A stretch of 64,000 nucleotides of DNA. Origin: Sanguinoderma infundibulare (lineage: Eukaryota; Basidiomycota; Agaricomycetes; Polyporales; Polyporaceae). Position numbers and translations under genes: made by a program. Shown one piece after another: positions 22,818 through 33,728 of the stretch. The notes under the pieces are model-generated. The model had not been told where the DNA came from and searched no databases. It saw only the letters and a list, made by a program, of their open reading frames with translations. How positions within the stretch are numbered: position 1 is the stretch's first letter; the number at the start of each line of letters is the position of its first letter. Where the stretch lies: positions 248,001 through 312,000 of the forward strand of contig JAVLRN010000012.1 in assembly GCA_032821775.1 (NCBI GenBank), written 5' to 3'.

Positions 22818-23690
22818 ATGAGATTGACGGTTCTGCGGCCCGAAAACAACTTGAAGAGCCAACGCATGCAATGCATCTCAAACGTCCTGTACGACTTATC
22901 CGTACGTATCTTCAACGAGAAGAAGGCCGCGCTTGTTAAGGGCAACGAAGCACTCGAGCACGAGTTTGGAGAGGATCTGGACTTGATGAGCATTCTCCGT
23001 GAGTGCTATATCGCTGACCCTGTCGGATGTCTGTAATGCGAGAAAACAGTCTCGCGTCGAACGAGGATAGACTTCCGGACGACGAGCTCATAGGACATCC
23101 GGGAGTCGCTTTCCTGTTCCGAGGATAAGCATTCCTGTCCATTCAACGTCGGGCCCTCATATCTACTCATGGAATAATTGCAGGGCAACAAAGGACATGC
23201 TTCTTCTCTTATCAGAACCTATGCGCATGCGTGAGGCGGCGTCATCTCCGCTTTCCCGGTCCCCAAGGGCATCTGTCTGGTTCAGAACATGGGCACATCC
23301 AACGTTGACCCTGCTCTCTGGGGTCCAGAGCTACGTTGGTTGCAACCAATGCCCCGCGCTGCGGACGAAGCGGGTGTGCCTGGAGTATTCACACATGTAC
23401 GTCCCATTCCACCCGGGCCCTACTTTTTCCGGCCATCCTGAGGACTAAATGCCGTAGCGCGCCTTCGCTCAGGTAGGTGATTCACTCTCTGCCCGCTCTC
23501 TACCTCTATCCAACAGACATCGTTCTGCTCGTGCTGTTTTAAACGTTCGAGTTCGAGCCTTGCAGAAAGCCGATCACCTGGAACAACGGCCCGCACTGGT
23601 GCAGTACCCGACGGTCGGAAAGGTGAGCGAAGGGCCGACGCTTCCTCTCAGGGTTTCCATGCGACACTCGTGAGGTCGTGTCCCGGGATC
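22818..23690 (+). pseudogene. Truncated cytochrome P450 pseudogene
   Basis: This is a decayed paralogue of the intact P450 at 60050-62454. It lacks the N-terminal third and starts with sequence matching the F-G region (RMQCISNVLYDLSVRIFNEKKAAL, seen as RMRHISDVMHDRSVRIFNEKKAAL in the intact gene). It continues through LMSIL and NEDRLPDDELIG. It then jumps directly to VAFLFR, so the I-helix/oxygen-binding exon and the K-helix ExxR exon are missing. Downstream are LLLLSEPMRMR, EYSHM, LLVLF-stop-TFEFEP and ITWNNG. The FxxGxxxC haem loop is absent and several stops and frameshifts interrupt it. It cannot encode a working enzyme, although its promoter region remains recognisable. Confidence 0.85.
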
Positions 23691-24271
23691 GCCGTTTCAG
23701 TCGCAAAACACATCTGCAACGTGTTTTCAATTTCTCCTGTATACCGTATTGTTTGCTCTACCGCAACATTTCATTATTCATGTCCTATTTGCTGTGGTGA
23801 CAATTTCGGGACGTGCGTAACATCTCTGACCAACCTGATTCTAAACATGCCCTCATCTCTGCGAGCCCCTCCGGCGTTAGCGAGAACCCGTGCTTGTGGC
23901 ATGGTTTCAAGCCTTCCAGCGGTACGCTCACGAGTGATTCGTGGATAGGGCAGGTGGGCAAGAACCATCCATGTGGGTTCCCAGATGGGCGCATCATAGG
24001 CAAGCACTCATTTAGGGGCGCCGTTTCAAAGGCACACTCTATGAAGTTCGCCGAGGATACGGGAAGGATCGTGTATGGTGATTCTGATTTCACGTCGCGG
24101 TTTAGTCGGCATCCCGACAGATGTGGACTCCGACTGTGTGGGCATGAGAATGGCACCGGGAGGACGGGCCTATGTTGCAGTCCTGCACATCGAGGATGCG
24201 ATTACAAGCGCAAGCGAACGAGAGGAAAAGAAAGATATTCAGTAATACTATCCTACACGACAGCATCGCAG
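23691..24271. other. Intergenic with an unidentified ORF
   Basis: A 273-codon plus-strand ORF (23813-24634) is open here but its second half is the antisense of the MFS transporter C-terminus. The remaining 150 codons show no known domain, so I do not call a gene. Confidence 0.4.
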
Positions 24272-26495
24272 TCAGGCAGGCTGGATAGCTATCTCCGCAC
24301 TCGTCACGTTTTCCAGCACATTTACCGAGTCCTCCACCTTGTTCACCGCTATGCTGTCTCTCGACAGCTCGCTGAGGCCTTTCTCGCTGTCATCCTGTTT
24401 GTCAGACCTCTCCTGCAAGCCCCACCACTCGTCCAAGCTTCGCTTCATTTTCTCATCGCGCATCAGCAGCGTAGAAAGCAGCCCCATGGCGGCGATCCCG
24501 ATCATCGTCTGCCACACCGTGCGCGTAGCGCGAGCGTACGCTGCACGGATTTCCGTGCGAAGCGGCTCTTGCACGTTGCGGATGATGGGGATGGACGTGT
24601 ACGTAACCTCGGCATCCTGGGGAAGCATGTCTAAGAACGTCTTCGGGAGCTCGTTCTTCAGTATGTTCTGGATGATAGCACCCGCGAATGTCATTCCCCA
24701 ACTCTGTACAAACATGAGGTGGGAATGTTGGTCGTGAGCCACGCTGGGATTGGCAGTGACGGTATAGAATTATATCTCACCTGAGCGAATTGCCTCGTGA
24801 AGACGAAGAACGACAGCGCGTGTGCGCTGTTCGAAAATGGCAACGGTGCGAGGATGGCAAACGCCGTGCTGATCCAGACGATGCCCATGCCTATCGCCAA
24901 CGGAACCTGCAGCCCGATATACGCCTTGCGAGAGCTGTTCTCTGTGAGGGTAGAGAGGATCCCAAAGCCGACGATCATGATCGCCCATCCTGTCCGGTTC
25001 TGGGGTCGGTATCGGTCGAGCTTCTGGATGGATATGCCCGTCATCACGGCGCAAACAGGGATGAGGACAACGGTTGGCAGCATGTCGACTCCTGAGCCAA
25101 TGGCTGATGCCAGCTGTGCGGCTTGGAAGTAGACAGGAATGTAATCTGGATAGAAATACAGATCGGCGTAGCGTTCAGATGCACACAGCGATAAGACTCA
25201 CACAACAAGGAAATGGAGACGATACCGTGAAAGAACGTGCCCAGATAACTAGAGATACATGATGACAGTGAGTTGCAGTACTCAAGGCGACGCTACAGTA
25301 CTCACCCACTCAAGGTCGTTCGACTGGTGAACATGAACGCCGGAACAGTTGGCCGCTTCAGCCATCTCGCCTCGAGGATGAAGGAAGCGATGATGCCAAC
25401 AACTCCGATGACGAGGGGAACCAACACACGGGCAGATGACCAGGGGAAACGGACTCCTCCCCACGTCACGGAAAGCAGGAAGGCCACCGTACTCCCGACC
25501 AACAGAGCCATTCCGCTGGGGATGTATCTCAGTAATTTACAACATCAAGCGTCTAGTTCAATACGTACACAAAGTCCATCTCCGCTAGCTTCTCCCTTAG
25601 CGTGCTCGTTGGCTTTCGAACGTTGAGAAATGAGATTGTGAGGAACATTGAAGCGCCACAGAGAGGTAGGTTTAGATAGAACAACCATCTCCACGCCCCG
25701 GAATTTGCCAGGCCGCCTCCAATAGTGGGACCTGCAGAGCTTCATGTAGGTTTCAGCGAGGGTAGGCAATCATAACGCTGGGAGCCTACCACGCAAGAGC
25801 CCATAGACTATGGTAACTAATGAGTTTGAGCCTAGATCGGGAAGCCTGACACCACGTACCATGCTGTGATGCCTTGGAACTTCCCCCGTTCAGGGAGAGG
25901 AATCATGTCCGCGTTGATGATTTGGACAGCCGCGAGGCATCCGCCTCCACCGAATCCTTGAACAGCTTGATTTGAATCAGGAACCGCACGCTCCACTGAA
26001 AGTCAGGATCGTCACGCACCGCGTCCAGCGATCAACATATCCATACTTTGTGCCGCGCCACACAGGGCAGAACCCAAAGCAAAACAGAGAATGAAGGCCA
26101 ACAAGACAGGTTTTCGTCCAAATGTAGAGGCAAAGCCCCCGACAAAAGGGACGACTGCGGTCGATGAGATGGTGTACGCGCTCCCGGCCCAGATGAACTC
26201 CGATCCGTTCAGGTCCCCAATAATCGTAGGAAGGGCGGTCGACACTGCGGACTGCTCTCGCAGATGGAACAGGGTACAGGAATGTGAACAATAAATTCAA
26301 TGTTAAGGCTCAACTCATGCTCACCAAGTCGAGGGCCGAAAGGACTTCCACCACCAGTCCGGACAAGAACACCATCCAAAAGTCGAAGCCACGCTTGGAC
26401 CCAGGCGACTCTGTGTTGTTGCTAGAGCGCGCATAGTCAGTAATTTCTCCTCGTAACTGGTCCCATTTCTGCTCACCTAGTAACGACCTCTGCCA
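24272..26495 (-). CDS. MFS transporter, DHA2 type (14 TM)
   Basis: This is a plasma- or vacuolar-membrane proton antiporter of the drug:H+ antiporter-2 group. Exon 1 is tiny (MAEVVT, ATG 26495), spliced to SNNTESPGSKRGFDFWMVFLSG. Characteristic blocks follow: TALPTIIGDL and FIWAGSAYTISSTAVVPFVGG, with motif A variant STFGRKPVLL. Next are AVQGFGGGGCLAAVQIINADM, PLPERGKFQGI, GPTIGGGLANSGAWRWLFYLNLP, FPWSSARVLVPL, VDMLPTVVLIPVCAVMTG, LPFSNSAHALSFFVFTRQFAQ and SWGMTFAGAIIQNIL. A cytoplasmic acidic/Ser-rich tail follows. About eight short introns interrupt it and no stops are seen. Such proteins export toxins, azoles or metabolites, or handle siderophores; this one's substrate is not visible. Confidence 0.88.
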
Positions 26496-26730
26496 TTCCG
26501 ACCCAGTAGAGGAAAGAGTGTGTTACTGGATGTGCAGAGCAGAGCGAGGGATTAAACACGAAGACCTTCGCCGCAACCTTACTCCGGTTGTGGGCTTGCT
26601 ATGATACGAAATCACTTCTCAGCTGGTGAGATGTGCCACGCGAAGAGTGTCCGGGGTTTCATGGCTCGGATCGGTCAGCTGTAATGGAAGGTTTGGGCGC
26701 AACATGCACCGAGCAACGCGGAAAAAGAAG

Positions 26731-26838
26731 TGTGGGTGTAGCCTGAGAGCATTGTGTGTAGCGTAAGAGCATTGTGGGTGTAGCCTGAGAGTATTGTGGG
26801 TGTAGCCTGAGAGCATTGTGGGTGTAGCCTGAGAGCAT
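26731..26838 (+). repeat. 22-bp minisatellite, five units
   Basis: The unit TGTGGGTGTAGCCTGAGAGCAT is repeated five times. Unit 2 is 20 bp and diverged; unit 3 has one substitution; units 1, 4 and 5 are identical. It lies between two minus-strand genes, upstream of the DHA2 transporter. Confidence 0.92.
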
Positions 26839-27240
26839 GCTGTGTTGCAATGATCACGCCAGAGTTGTGCAGAAGGGCTGCCGCCGCTCTCGATACCGTT
26901 GGCACGTGCGAACTGATTTCATACCGTCGCGGTGGGCCGAATCAGGTCCCACGCTAACCACATTGCCTTGCGGCAACTTCCCACGTGGACCTACACAGAA
27001 CTGAGTGTGTACGGAACCATAGCCGCAGCGCGCTGTGGGATCCAGGATGCGGGCGCCGATGGGCGGTCGGGCTTCAATTGTCTGGCGAAAACACTTGACT
27101 CGACTTGCTAAAAAGAGTGTCAAAGGCTGACTGGAGGACCGTATCCCGATTCTGGGATTCTAGCTGGCATAGAGCTCCTCCCAAGCCAAAGCGAAAAGAG
27201 GGTGGCAGCAAAATACAACAACATCGATCCATGCCATAAG

Positions 27241-28733
27241 TCAAGGATACAAATCGTGGCTGTCGTCGAAGCTGCCGAGACCTGCAGTACCAGATCCCGA
27301 ATCTTGCCCTGTTTTCCCGTCACCGCCCAAAGCGTCATCAGACCGCTTCTTCATATTTCTCTGATGGAGCAACGCGAAGTCCGTAGTCTGTTCCACCGTG
27401 TGGGTGACTTGAAGCCTGATTTCGCGGAGCGGGTAAGCATGAAACGGAGAGTGTCTGACCGCCTGGGGTGCGCCATTTTGAGGACTGGTGACGTCGAGCA
27501 GAAGGTCCCAGCCGAGACCGACGCGTACGCTGATGAGCACGAATGTGATGCCGTTCATTGCAGGACTGCAAGCGGTGGCGAAACTCTGCATTGAAGACTT
27601 CGAGCTGTACGCGATGGCGAAGAAGATCGTCCAAAGGCTGTATGGCAAAGCGCAACGGATGTCAAAATTGAGGCGGAAGGAAGACTAGCCAGAACACACG
27701 TTGAGAGGGTAGAACTTTCGATGAAGATCATTAGGATGTCCTGTAGGATAAGGGATATATTTATGAGTGCTCAGGGAGTTTGTGCTTCGGGCGTCGCTCA
27801 CCAAAACACTCCTCCCTTCCTTCTGGAGTCGGACCTCCTTAAGGACCTTATTCACGGAATAGATCCTGTACGCAATCATTGCTACAGCGTTTAAGTGAAT
27901 AGAACGTGAGCAAGAATCACAGCACTAACCTGTGCCGTAGAGCTTAGTGCTGTGGATCGAGAAGCAAGGATGAGGACTGATCGAACCAATACAGAGCCAC
28001 GGACGCCACGTACATCAATGTCGACACGACAACACCTATGATCCAGCTGGTGGCATTCTTCGCAAACACTCCATCAGAAGGACGGTTTGAGGTGAATGTA
28101 TAGAGGACACCAATGCCGCTGGCTGAACGGGGCTAGTGTCAGAAGACTCAGTCAAAAGGCGTAGAACTTACTGGTGAGACCCAGGCAAGAGACAATAGGC
28201 AGGAGTGCTATCGCATGCTTGCGGTACCAGACAATCCAAACACGATGAATCTAAGTCACGATATGAGATATAGTATCCATTTACTTCATAAATACTTCGC
28301 CAAGATTAGGTCACCAGTAAGCAGAGTAAAAATCAGGAGAGCGGTTCTGGATACTTCGAGAGGGTGCCGCAGATTTGTGAAGTACTGAGTAGGGTTTTGG
28401 CCGCCGTCGTAATAAATGAAAGCATCAAAGAGGCGGCGGATGCCGATGATCCAGTGCTTTGCGGCAACGTCAACTCGATAGAAAGACCCTAAGTCGTTCA
28501 GAACTCACCGCGGTAATGATAAGGACGAACGCAACTGTCGCCACGAAAAGTGTCGATCGCCACACTCCTCGGATCGCAACTAGCCAACCCACAGGGGTAC
28601 CCGAGGGTCCATTTGCTTCTTTCAGCCGGCGGTTGACGAGGAGACATAGGGAAGCTACCGCAAGGGAGAAGAAAATGCCAAAGAGGGCACCCTCGATGCA
28701 GGCAGCGGTTATGTTCACTGAAAGGACGGTCAT
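27241..28733 (-). CDS. Basidiomycete seven-helix membrane protein, unknown function
   Basis: This is a member of a common agaricomycete family of hydrophobic proteins without assigned role. The start MTVLSVNITAACIEGALFGIFFSL (ATG 28733) carries the first helix. Later exons give VAAKHWIIGIRRLFDAFIYYDGG, PTQYFTNLRHPLEV, LLTGDLI, IHRVWIVWYRKHAIALLPIV, SGIGVLYTFTS and TSWIIGVVVSTL. A 65-nt intron with a GTACGT donor joins this to ITKLYGTAMIAYRIYSVNKVLKEV. The last exons have YSLWTIFFAIAYS and the family hallmark FVLISVRVGLGWD, then a polar tail ending at TGA 27241. The HW...F.AFI and GD...HR.W.VW motifs place it in this family rather than among DUF6534 proteins. Reading the long GIGVLY exon straight through would meet a TAA, so the 65-nt intron is needed. 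Confidence 0.78.
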
Positions 28734-29737
28734 CGGAGATATGAGTGAAGCACGAGCGGAGAACACAGGGGGACAGAAACACACCGTCTTTGGAACTTTA
28801 AAGGTGGTAAGCGCGACGCAATGTTGCCGTTATCAGTAGCGAAGCCGCGCGCAAACTATATCGGCCATCCTTGAGGGCGCCCTTTATGCAAGATGAAAGC
28901 GGTGAAAGCGCCTCGTGAGCGGTCGTCGGTAGACCGTCCTAAAGCTTCGTCACCAACACAAATGATGGTAAAGCTTGATAGGTGGGAGAGCTTGCGGGAA
29001 GGACAGTAGTCGCGGTGAACGACCGCTCGCATCACCTTGGCCAAGCAACCTACGCAATTGCGACCTAGACAGCGTCAAGGCGGTCAATATAAGCAGACTC
29101 GACTATGCTGAGGGTTATAAAATTGAATACTGACCCATTTACTGTCATCATATATAGCCGAAGCAATTGGAGAGGACAACCGTTTGACTCCGATCCGATG
29201 GGATAGGTGTGCAGGGACGGGAAACGCGCTGTATACGGTTGGGAAAGTGGACCATTGTGAACCGTTGAAGCCGGGTGCCGCGCGCAAAAGACACATGAAC
29301 CGCAACAACGCCGGACCTTGCCAGAACAGTACTGTGCCCTATATTCTTCAGACTAGGCTCTGGCGCGGATAACGTCAGAGTCGCACCTTTTGACTTTCGA
29401 CAACAACTGCCAATGTGACGCCTTTGAGATTTTGGGGAACAGGACAGCATCGCGCGCTGGTTTGCAGTCCTCTCTGATTTACGGTATCGGCGCATGATGG
29501 CGAAGACGTGAACTGGAATTGCGCGGCTTCCATCTCGGAGTATACGAGCACCCGAGGAGGGCTGTGCGCGCCCTCCTCGCCGTCACCTGGACATCGCTGC
29601 CTCCCTCAACCCGGTCCTCGAATCCCTGCGTACGCGACCACCTCGCCCCATGCGAGCTCAAAGACGCCGGGGACGAGCGATGTTCCCAGACGGGTTTGAG
29701 CTCTGATAAGGTATGCGACCATCCTCGTCGGCCCGGC
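28734..29737. other. Intergenic, no gene seen
   Basis: Only short ORFs without family features are present up to the start of the direct repeat. Confidence 0.45.
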
Positions 29738-31020
29738 CAGGAAGCGGAATGCATGGACTATTACCTGTCATTCCGAGCAAAGAAGAGCCCTTGGATTCGA
29801 GCGTGCCAATCGTACAAGCAACTGCCATGTAGATACAGAGGCAGCCACTGTCGCGACAACTCAACGGGAACTCTGGAAGATCACCATAAAACATCCAAGG
29901 CAGCCGTGCACACGAGACCTGTAGCTGACGTTAACGACTGTTGTGACAGGCTACAAAAAGAATAACTCGCCATCTCGAACCATATAGCTAGGCCCTTTGT
30001 CGATGTAACAGAGTGTCTTGGAGGCAGTTGGCGTCGGGACCATAACCGGGAGGGGTAGGAAGGGGCCGACGTCGAGTACTGCATCGAGTGCGCCATTACC
30101 GGGGCGGGTGTACTTGAACTTCGACAGAAACAGATGTATCTGGAACGGAGAAGGAATACGTGCTGTAGCGCGAAGGGGAGACTAGCATCAGGACCAGGAA
30201 GGATGGGAAAGAACTGATGCAGACTAACCCATTGCGTACGCCACAATACGGCTGGAAGAACGGCGAGTATCGACGAGGGATGATGCATAGAGAAACCTCG
30301 TAGCAAGATGAGGAAAGCACCACAGTGGGAAAGCGAAACCAGCGTATGCGGGTATTGTGTTGACGAATACGAATATACCGAAGCTCGAGTGCGAAAGGTG
30401 AGATACCAGATGAAGCGTAGTTGCCAGAGACGACGCCGACGAGTGCAATAAAGGAGGCATATGCGGAAATCTAGAGGTCCGGAATGTGGAAAGGACAGAT
30501 GCACGGGAACCAAGCGAGAATAAATAGAAGCCGGGGTATATCGTCTTCTGGGGGTATACGTGTGGGCTTTGTTGGGTATATGAATGCAGTACCAGAGCGA
30601 GAAATATTCTCGGAGAAAACGAGGATGAGGAGATACCTAAAGATCGGAATGGAGGAGAGAGAATGAGAACGCAAGAACGGAGCAGGAACGAAACCAGGGG
30701 AACAACGCAACGAAGCCAAGAATCGTCGCCTAGTCATGCGCGGACAGACGGCCGACGGACAGCGGGCCACCAAAGGCAGGCTCAGCACGAAGGAAGGGCG
30801 CGTCGTCCATCCGATGACTCGCAGACTCCGGCGCTCCACCTAAGGGCGAGCGTTGAGACCCGCTATCGCCAAGGGATCGCCTAGAGCCAGAGCAACGCAT
30901 TCGAGAGAACGCCGACGGAAGGCGGCTCCGCCGAAGGGCAGGCCAAGGCCAACTGGACGAAAGTTCTACGTCGCGTTCACCAAGGGGACCGAGGACTGAA
31001 GGGATCGTCGTCGTCGTTGG
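29738..31020 (+). repeat. 1.2-kb direct repeat, copy 1
   Basis: It matches 62798-63980 in the same orientation. Shared blocks in order include GAAGAGCCCTTGGATTCGAG, CAGAGGCAGCC, GTGAAGGGGAGAC-type tracts, GACGAATACGAATRTACCGAAGC, GTCGCCTAGTCRTGC, GACAGACGGCCGACG and, at the end, GTTCACC..GGGGACC..TGACTGAAG. Divergence is clearly higher than between the inverted-repeat copies, with many small indels. On the minus strand the repeat begins just inside the C-terminal codons of the unidentified proline-rich gene and covers its 3' flank. It may be a diverged element, an LTR-like end or a duplicated gene tail. Confidence 0.75.
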
Positions 31021-31962
31021 AGAGCGCCGTCGGACCGACGCGGAGCGACTTGACGGACGATAGAAGGAGGGGGGTCAGCGGAACGATTGGGTCCCGAACG
31101 AGCGGCTTTGGCTTCCACATCCGCCGCGACCCTCGGGGCGTCGTCGGAGGCGACGTCGTGCACGCGCTACCGCCGATCACACACTACTTTTGGAAGGCGG
31201 ACTGGACCGGAGGTGCTGGCGGCGGGACAGGTTGCCGCTGGCGGATGTTCGGGCAGAACGGCGGCATTGTTGGCTGGGTCGGCGCGGCAGCGTACAGTAG
31301 AGGAGCGGGGAGAATATCCTCCATCTGCTCCTCGAGCGGAGCAGGGAGGACGTCCTCCATGGGCGCTGGTCCGTTACTGGGCTCAGCGAATGCCTCGCGG
31401 ATGTTCTTGTGGACCTGCTTCTGACACTGCGCGTAAGCCCGCACCCCCTGCTTGAAATGCGCCTGCCGCGAGACTTGAAGCGGTGGGGGGATGTGGACGG
31501 GCCGCACCGGCTGAGGTGGCGGAAGAGGTGGTGGCGGGGAACCGAGTAGGAGTGCGAAGAGCGGCTGGCATGGAGTCGTCAAGGCAAGCTTCCTGCGCTG
31601 GCAGCGTGCGACAAAGTCGACGCGCTCACGACGATGGCGGAGCTTCTGGAGTCTTCAGCTCCTGTATGAACTGTCGTAAAGCCTGGTCAGGAGTAGTAGC
31701 GGGGATGGACGAACCTTGGTGTGCTTCCCTTGAGTAGCAACTTGGATAGCCCTCCGAACACATATACAGAGTTGACCAAGCGTTGAGCACGATGTGTGGG
31801 GTGCGGTGGACAGAGTATCGCCCTGGCGGCCGAGAACGCTGGCCTTGGCGTTATCTGCGAGGAAAGAGACCTGCTTGAGAACGTAAGGACTAGTAGCAGG
31901 AATGGGCTTGCAAGGTAGTACTCACGATCTTCTCGAATAGGCTCAAGGATGATGCTGGACAT
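30980..31962 (-). pseudogene. Unidentified proline-rich gene, probably frameshifted
   Basis: I do not recognise it. From ATG 31962 the minus strand gives MSSIILEPIRED, then an apparent intron. After that come coding-like blocks in different frames: VSFLADNAKASVLGRQGDTLS, HIVLNAWSTLYM, DQALRQFIQELKTPE, then LRHRRERVDFVARCQRRK in another frame. A proline-rich block follows (LGSPPPPLPPPQPVRPVHIPPP), then RQAHFKQGVRAYAQCQKQVHKNIREAF. A last piece ends DDDDPFSPRSPW-stop. Introns alone do not obviously reconcile the RQFIQELKTPE to LRHRRERVDF step, so a frameshift is likely. The SPW-stop tail is repeated at 63950-63980 (minus strand), so a related gene lies just beyond the window. It could be a domesticated or mobile-element-derived gene. 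Confidence 0.4.
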
Positions 31963-33728
31963 GAAGAATAGATATGTAGTGACCGAGGCAGATAGCGAAG
32001 GACAACACAAAACAAAGCACACTGGCAGCAGGTAAAGAGGAGCGGTAACGCTGAGTAGAGGGACTGATAGTAGGCAGAGAGTAGTGATGGCGCTGGGTAG
32101 ACGGACTGGTAGCAGGGAGTGTAGCGATGACGTTGAGAGAGATGGGAGAGCGGCGAAGACATCAGGGTTCGAAAACGCGCGAGTTTAAAGATACTGGGGC
32201 TGACGTTGCGGGGCCCAGCGATCTCAGGCTGACCTGGGGCGAGTATGTTAACCTCTATCTGCGGTTCAAAGTGATCGACTGACCGTGTGTCAGAAGTCAC
32301 TACATCAGCTGGCGAGAGGCTGAGCTTGTGAAGGTCCTATTAGCCTCTGCCGAAGCCCGCACCACCACTGTAGGCCCCGGCACGCGATGCAGCACGCCGG
32401 AGCAGGAAAATGATGAGCCAGCAAGCCCGATCGAAACCGAATCGATCATGGCCCGTGTTGCCCTCCAAGTTGTGCGTCCCCGACAACGCGATTACCGCTT
32501 CGTAAACCTGTACGGCGAAACTTGTACTCAGATAAACCTCTTTCATAGGGTAACAATGGCTTACTTATAGGGTAACGCGATGGCGGTAACACGGCGTCCG
32601 TAAGCTGGACGGGTTGTGGACGGTAGAGCCGGGTACACCTTCCTCAGCACTCAGCGACGTCCCATTGAATGCCGAGGCGAGGTTGAAGCAACGAGGTGGA
32701 GACAGCTCGTACAACATCGCAAATGGTGACCATAGATGACCTACAGGCGACAGGCACGTTAAATGACCGTCGTAGGAGCAACAAAACAAGACACTAACAG
32801 GACATGGGTCTCCGCAAGTGTGTTGTAACCGCATCTTGATCTGTTCCAGGCAGTCGCTCTCAAAGCTGCCGGCGCCAGTCGAAACAGACATGGAAATTAG
32901 CCAAGTATATGTGGGGTAAAAGCGAGGTCTATATACCGTACATGGCCCATAACCTTTTCGTTGTACCCCGATCGCACGAGCGCAGCGACTTATACGCAAC
33001 GCGTCCACGCATACACCCAGTCCCTCACCACAATTTAGTGAACGAGATTTGGATGTCGTGCTGGGAGCGCGGGGCATGCCTCAGTGCAAAGAACCAAAAC
33101 GCAAGACGGCGAGGGGCACCAAAGTCCTTTGACGCACTGGATCCGACCCCGCTTTCGTTTCTCCCGTACGTATCTATCCCCACATCCAACCCGTGCCTTT
33201 CTTTGGCCTCCACAAGCCCGGACATAGCAGATGACTTGACTTTGCGGGGACGAGTCCAATGATTGCTTCGGATGGTGGGCTTCTCGGGGCTGAAGGCAGG
33301 AACTGAAGAGCGGGAGCTTGAACCGGGACTCGATACGTTTGTGAATGTGCCAGTGTTGAATAATGACGCGGGATGTGAGTTACTGAAGGCGAAGTGGGCG
33401 GAGAAAAAGACTCAACGAGTACAATCGAATTAATTCGCCCTCAATCAATGACAGCGCCTGCATGCACAGCGACAGGAGTATGATGCGAGAAGGAGAAGGC
33501 TGAAGAGGGTGGAAGAGCAAAGCAGCGCAGTCATCGCCGTCCTCGACCGGCTGGGCGGTCGGTCAGTCCGGACCGCCCGCCGGATCATCGACGATCCGGA
33601 CTCCGGAGTTGGCAGGAGTTGACACAGTCGCGGCAAGGCTCATCTTGGCTCATCCACCACCCGATTTTCTTCTCGTTCGTCCCTCGCTCCCAACGTCAAC
33701 CCGGCACAACTCGACCCGGCACAATAGG
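31963..33728. other. Intergenic, no gene seen
   Basis: Short-period similarity (GTAGNAGGGAGTGTA-type steps) at about 32050-32150 suggests a decayed tandem array upstream of the proline-rich gene. No domain-bearing ORF is present. Confidence 0.4.

Noticed and set aside
23813..24634. 273-codon plus-strand ORF
   Set aside because: Its second half is the exact antisense of the DHA2 transporter C-terminus, and the first half has no recognisable features.
18161..26495. Secondary-metabolite cluster (P450, methyltransferase-like, MFS)
   Set aside because: No backbone enzyme (PKS, NRPS, terpene synthase) is present, and the methyltransferase-like gene is of ICMT type rather than a small-molecule enzyme.
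26731..26838. CRISPR-like array
   Set aside because: It is a head-to-tail minisatellite without spacers in a eukaryotic genome.
27950..28020. TAA stop breaking the seven-helix gene at 27241-28733
   Set aside because: A 65-nt intron with a GTACGT donor and CACAG acceptor removes it and restores the family sequence, so the gene is read as intact.
29738..31020. LTR of a retrotransposon
   Set aside because: No TG...CA ends, primer-binding site, reverse transcriptase or integrase text was found near either copy, so LTR identity is not supported.
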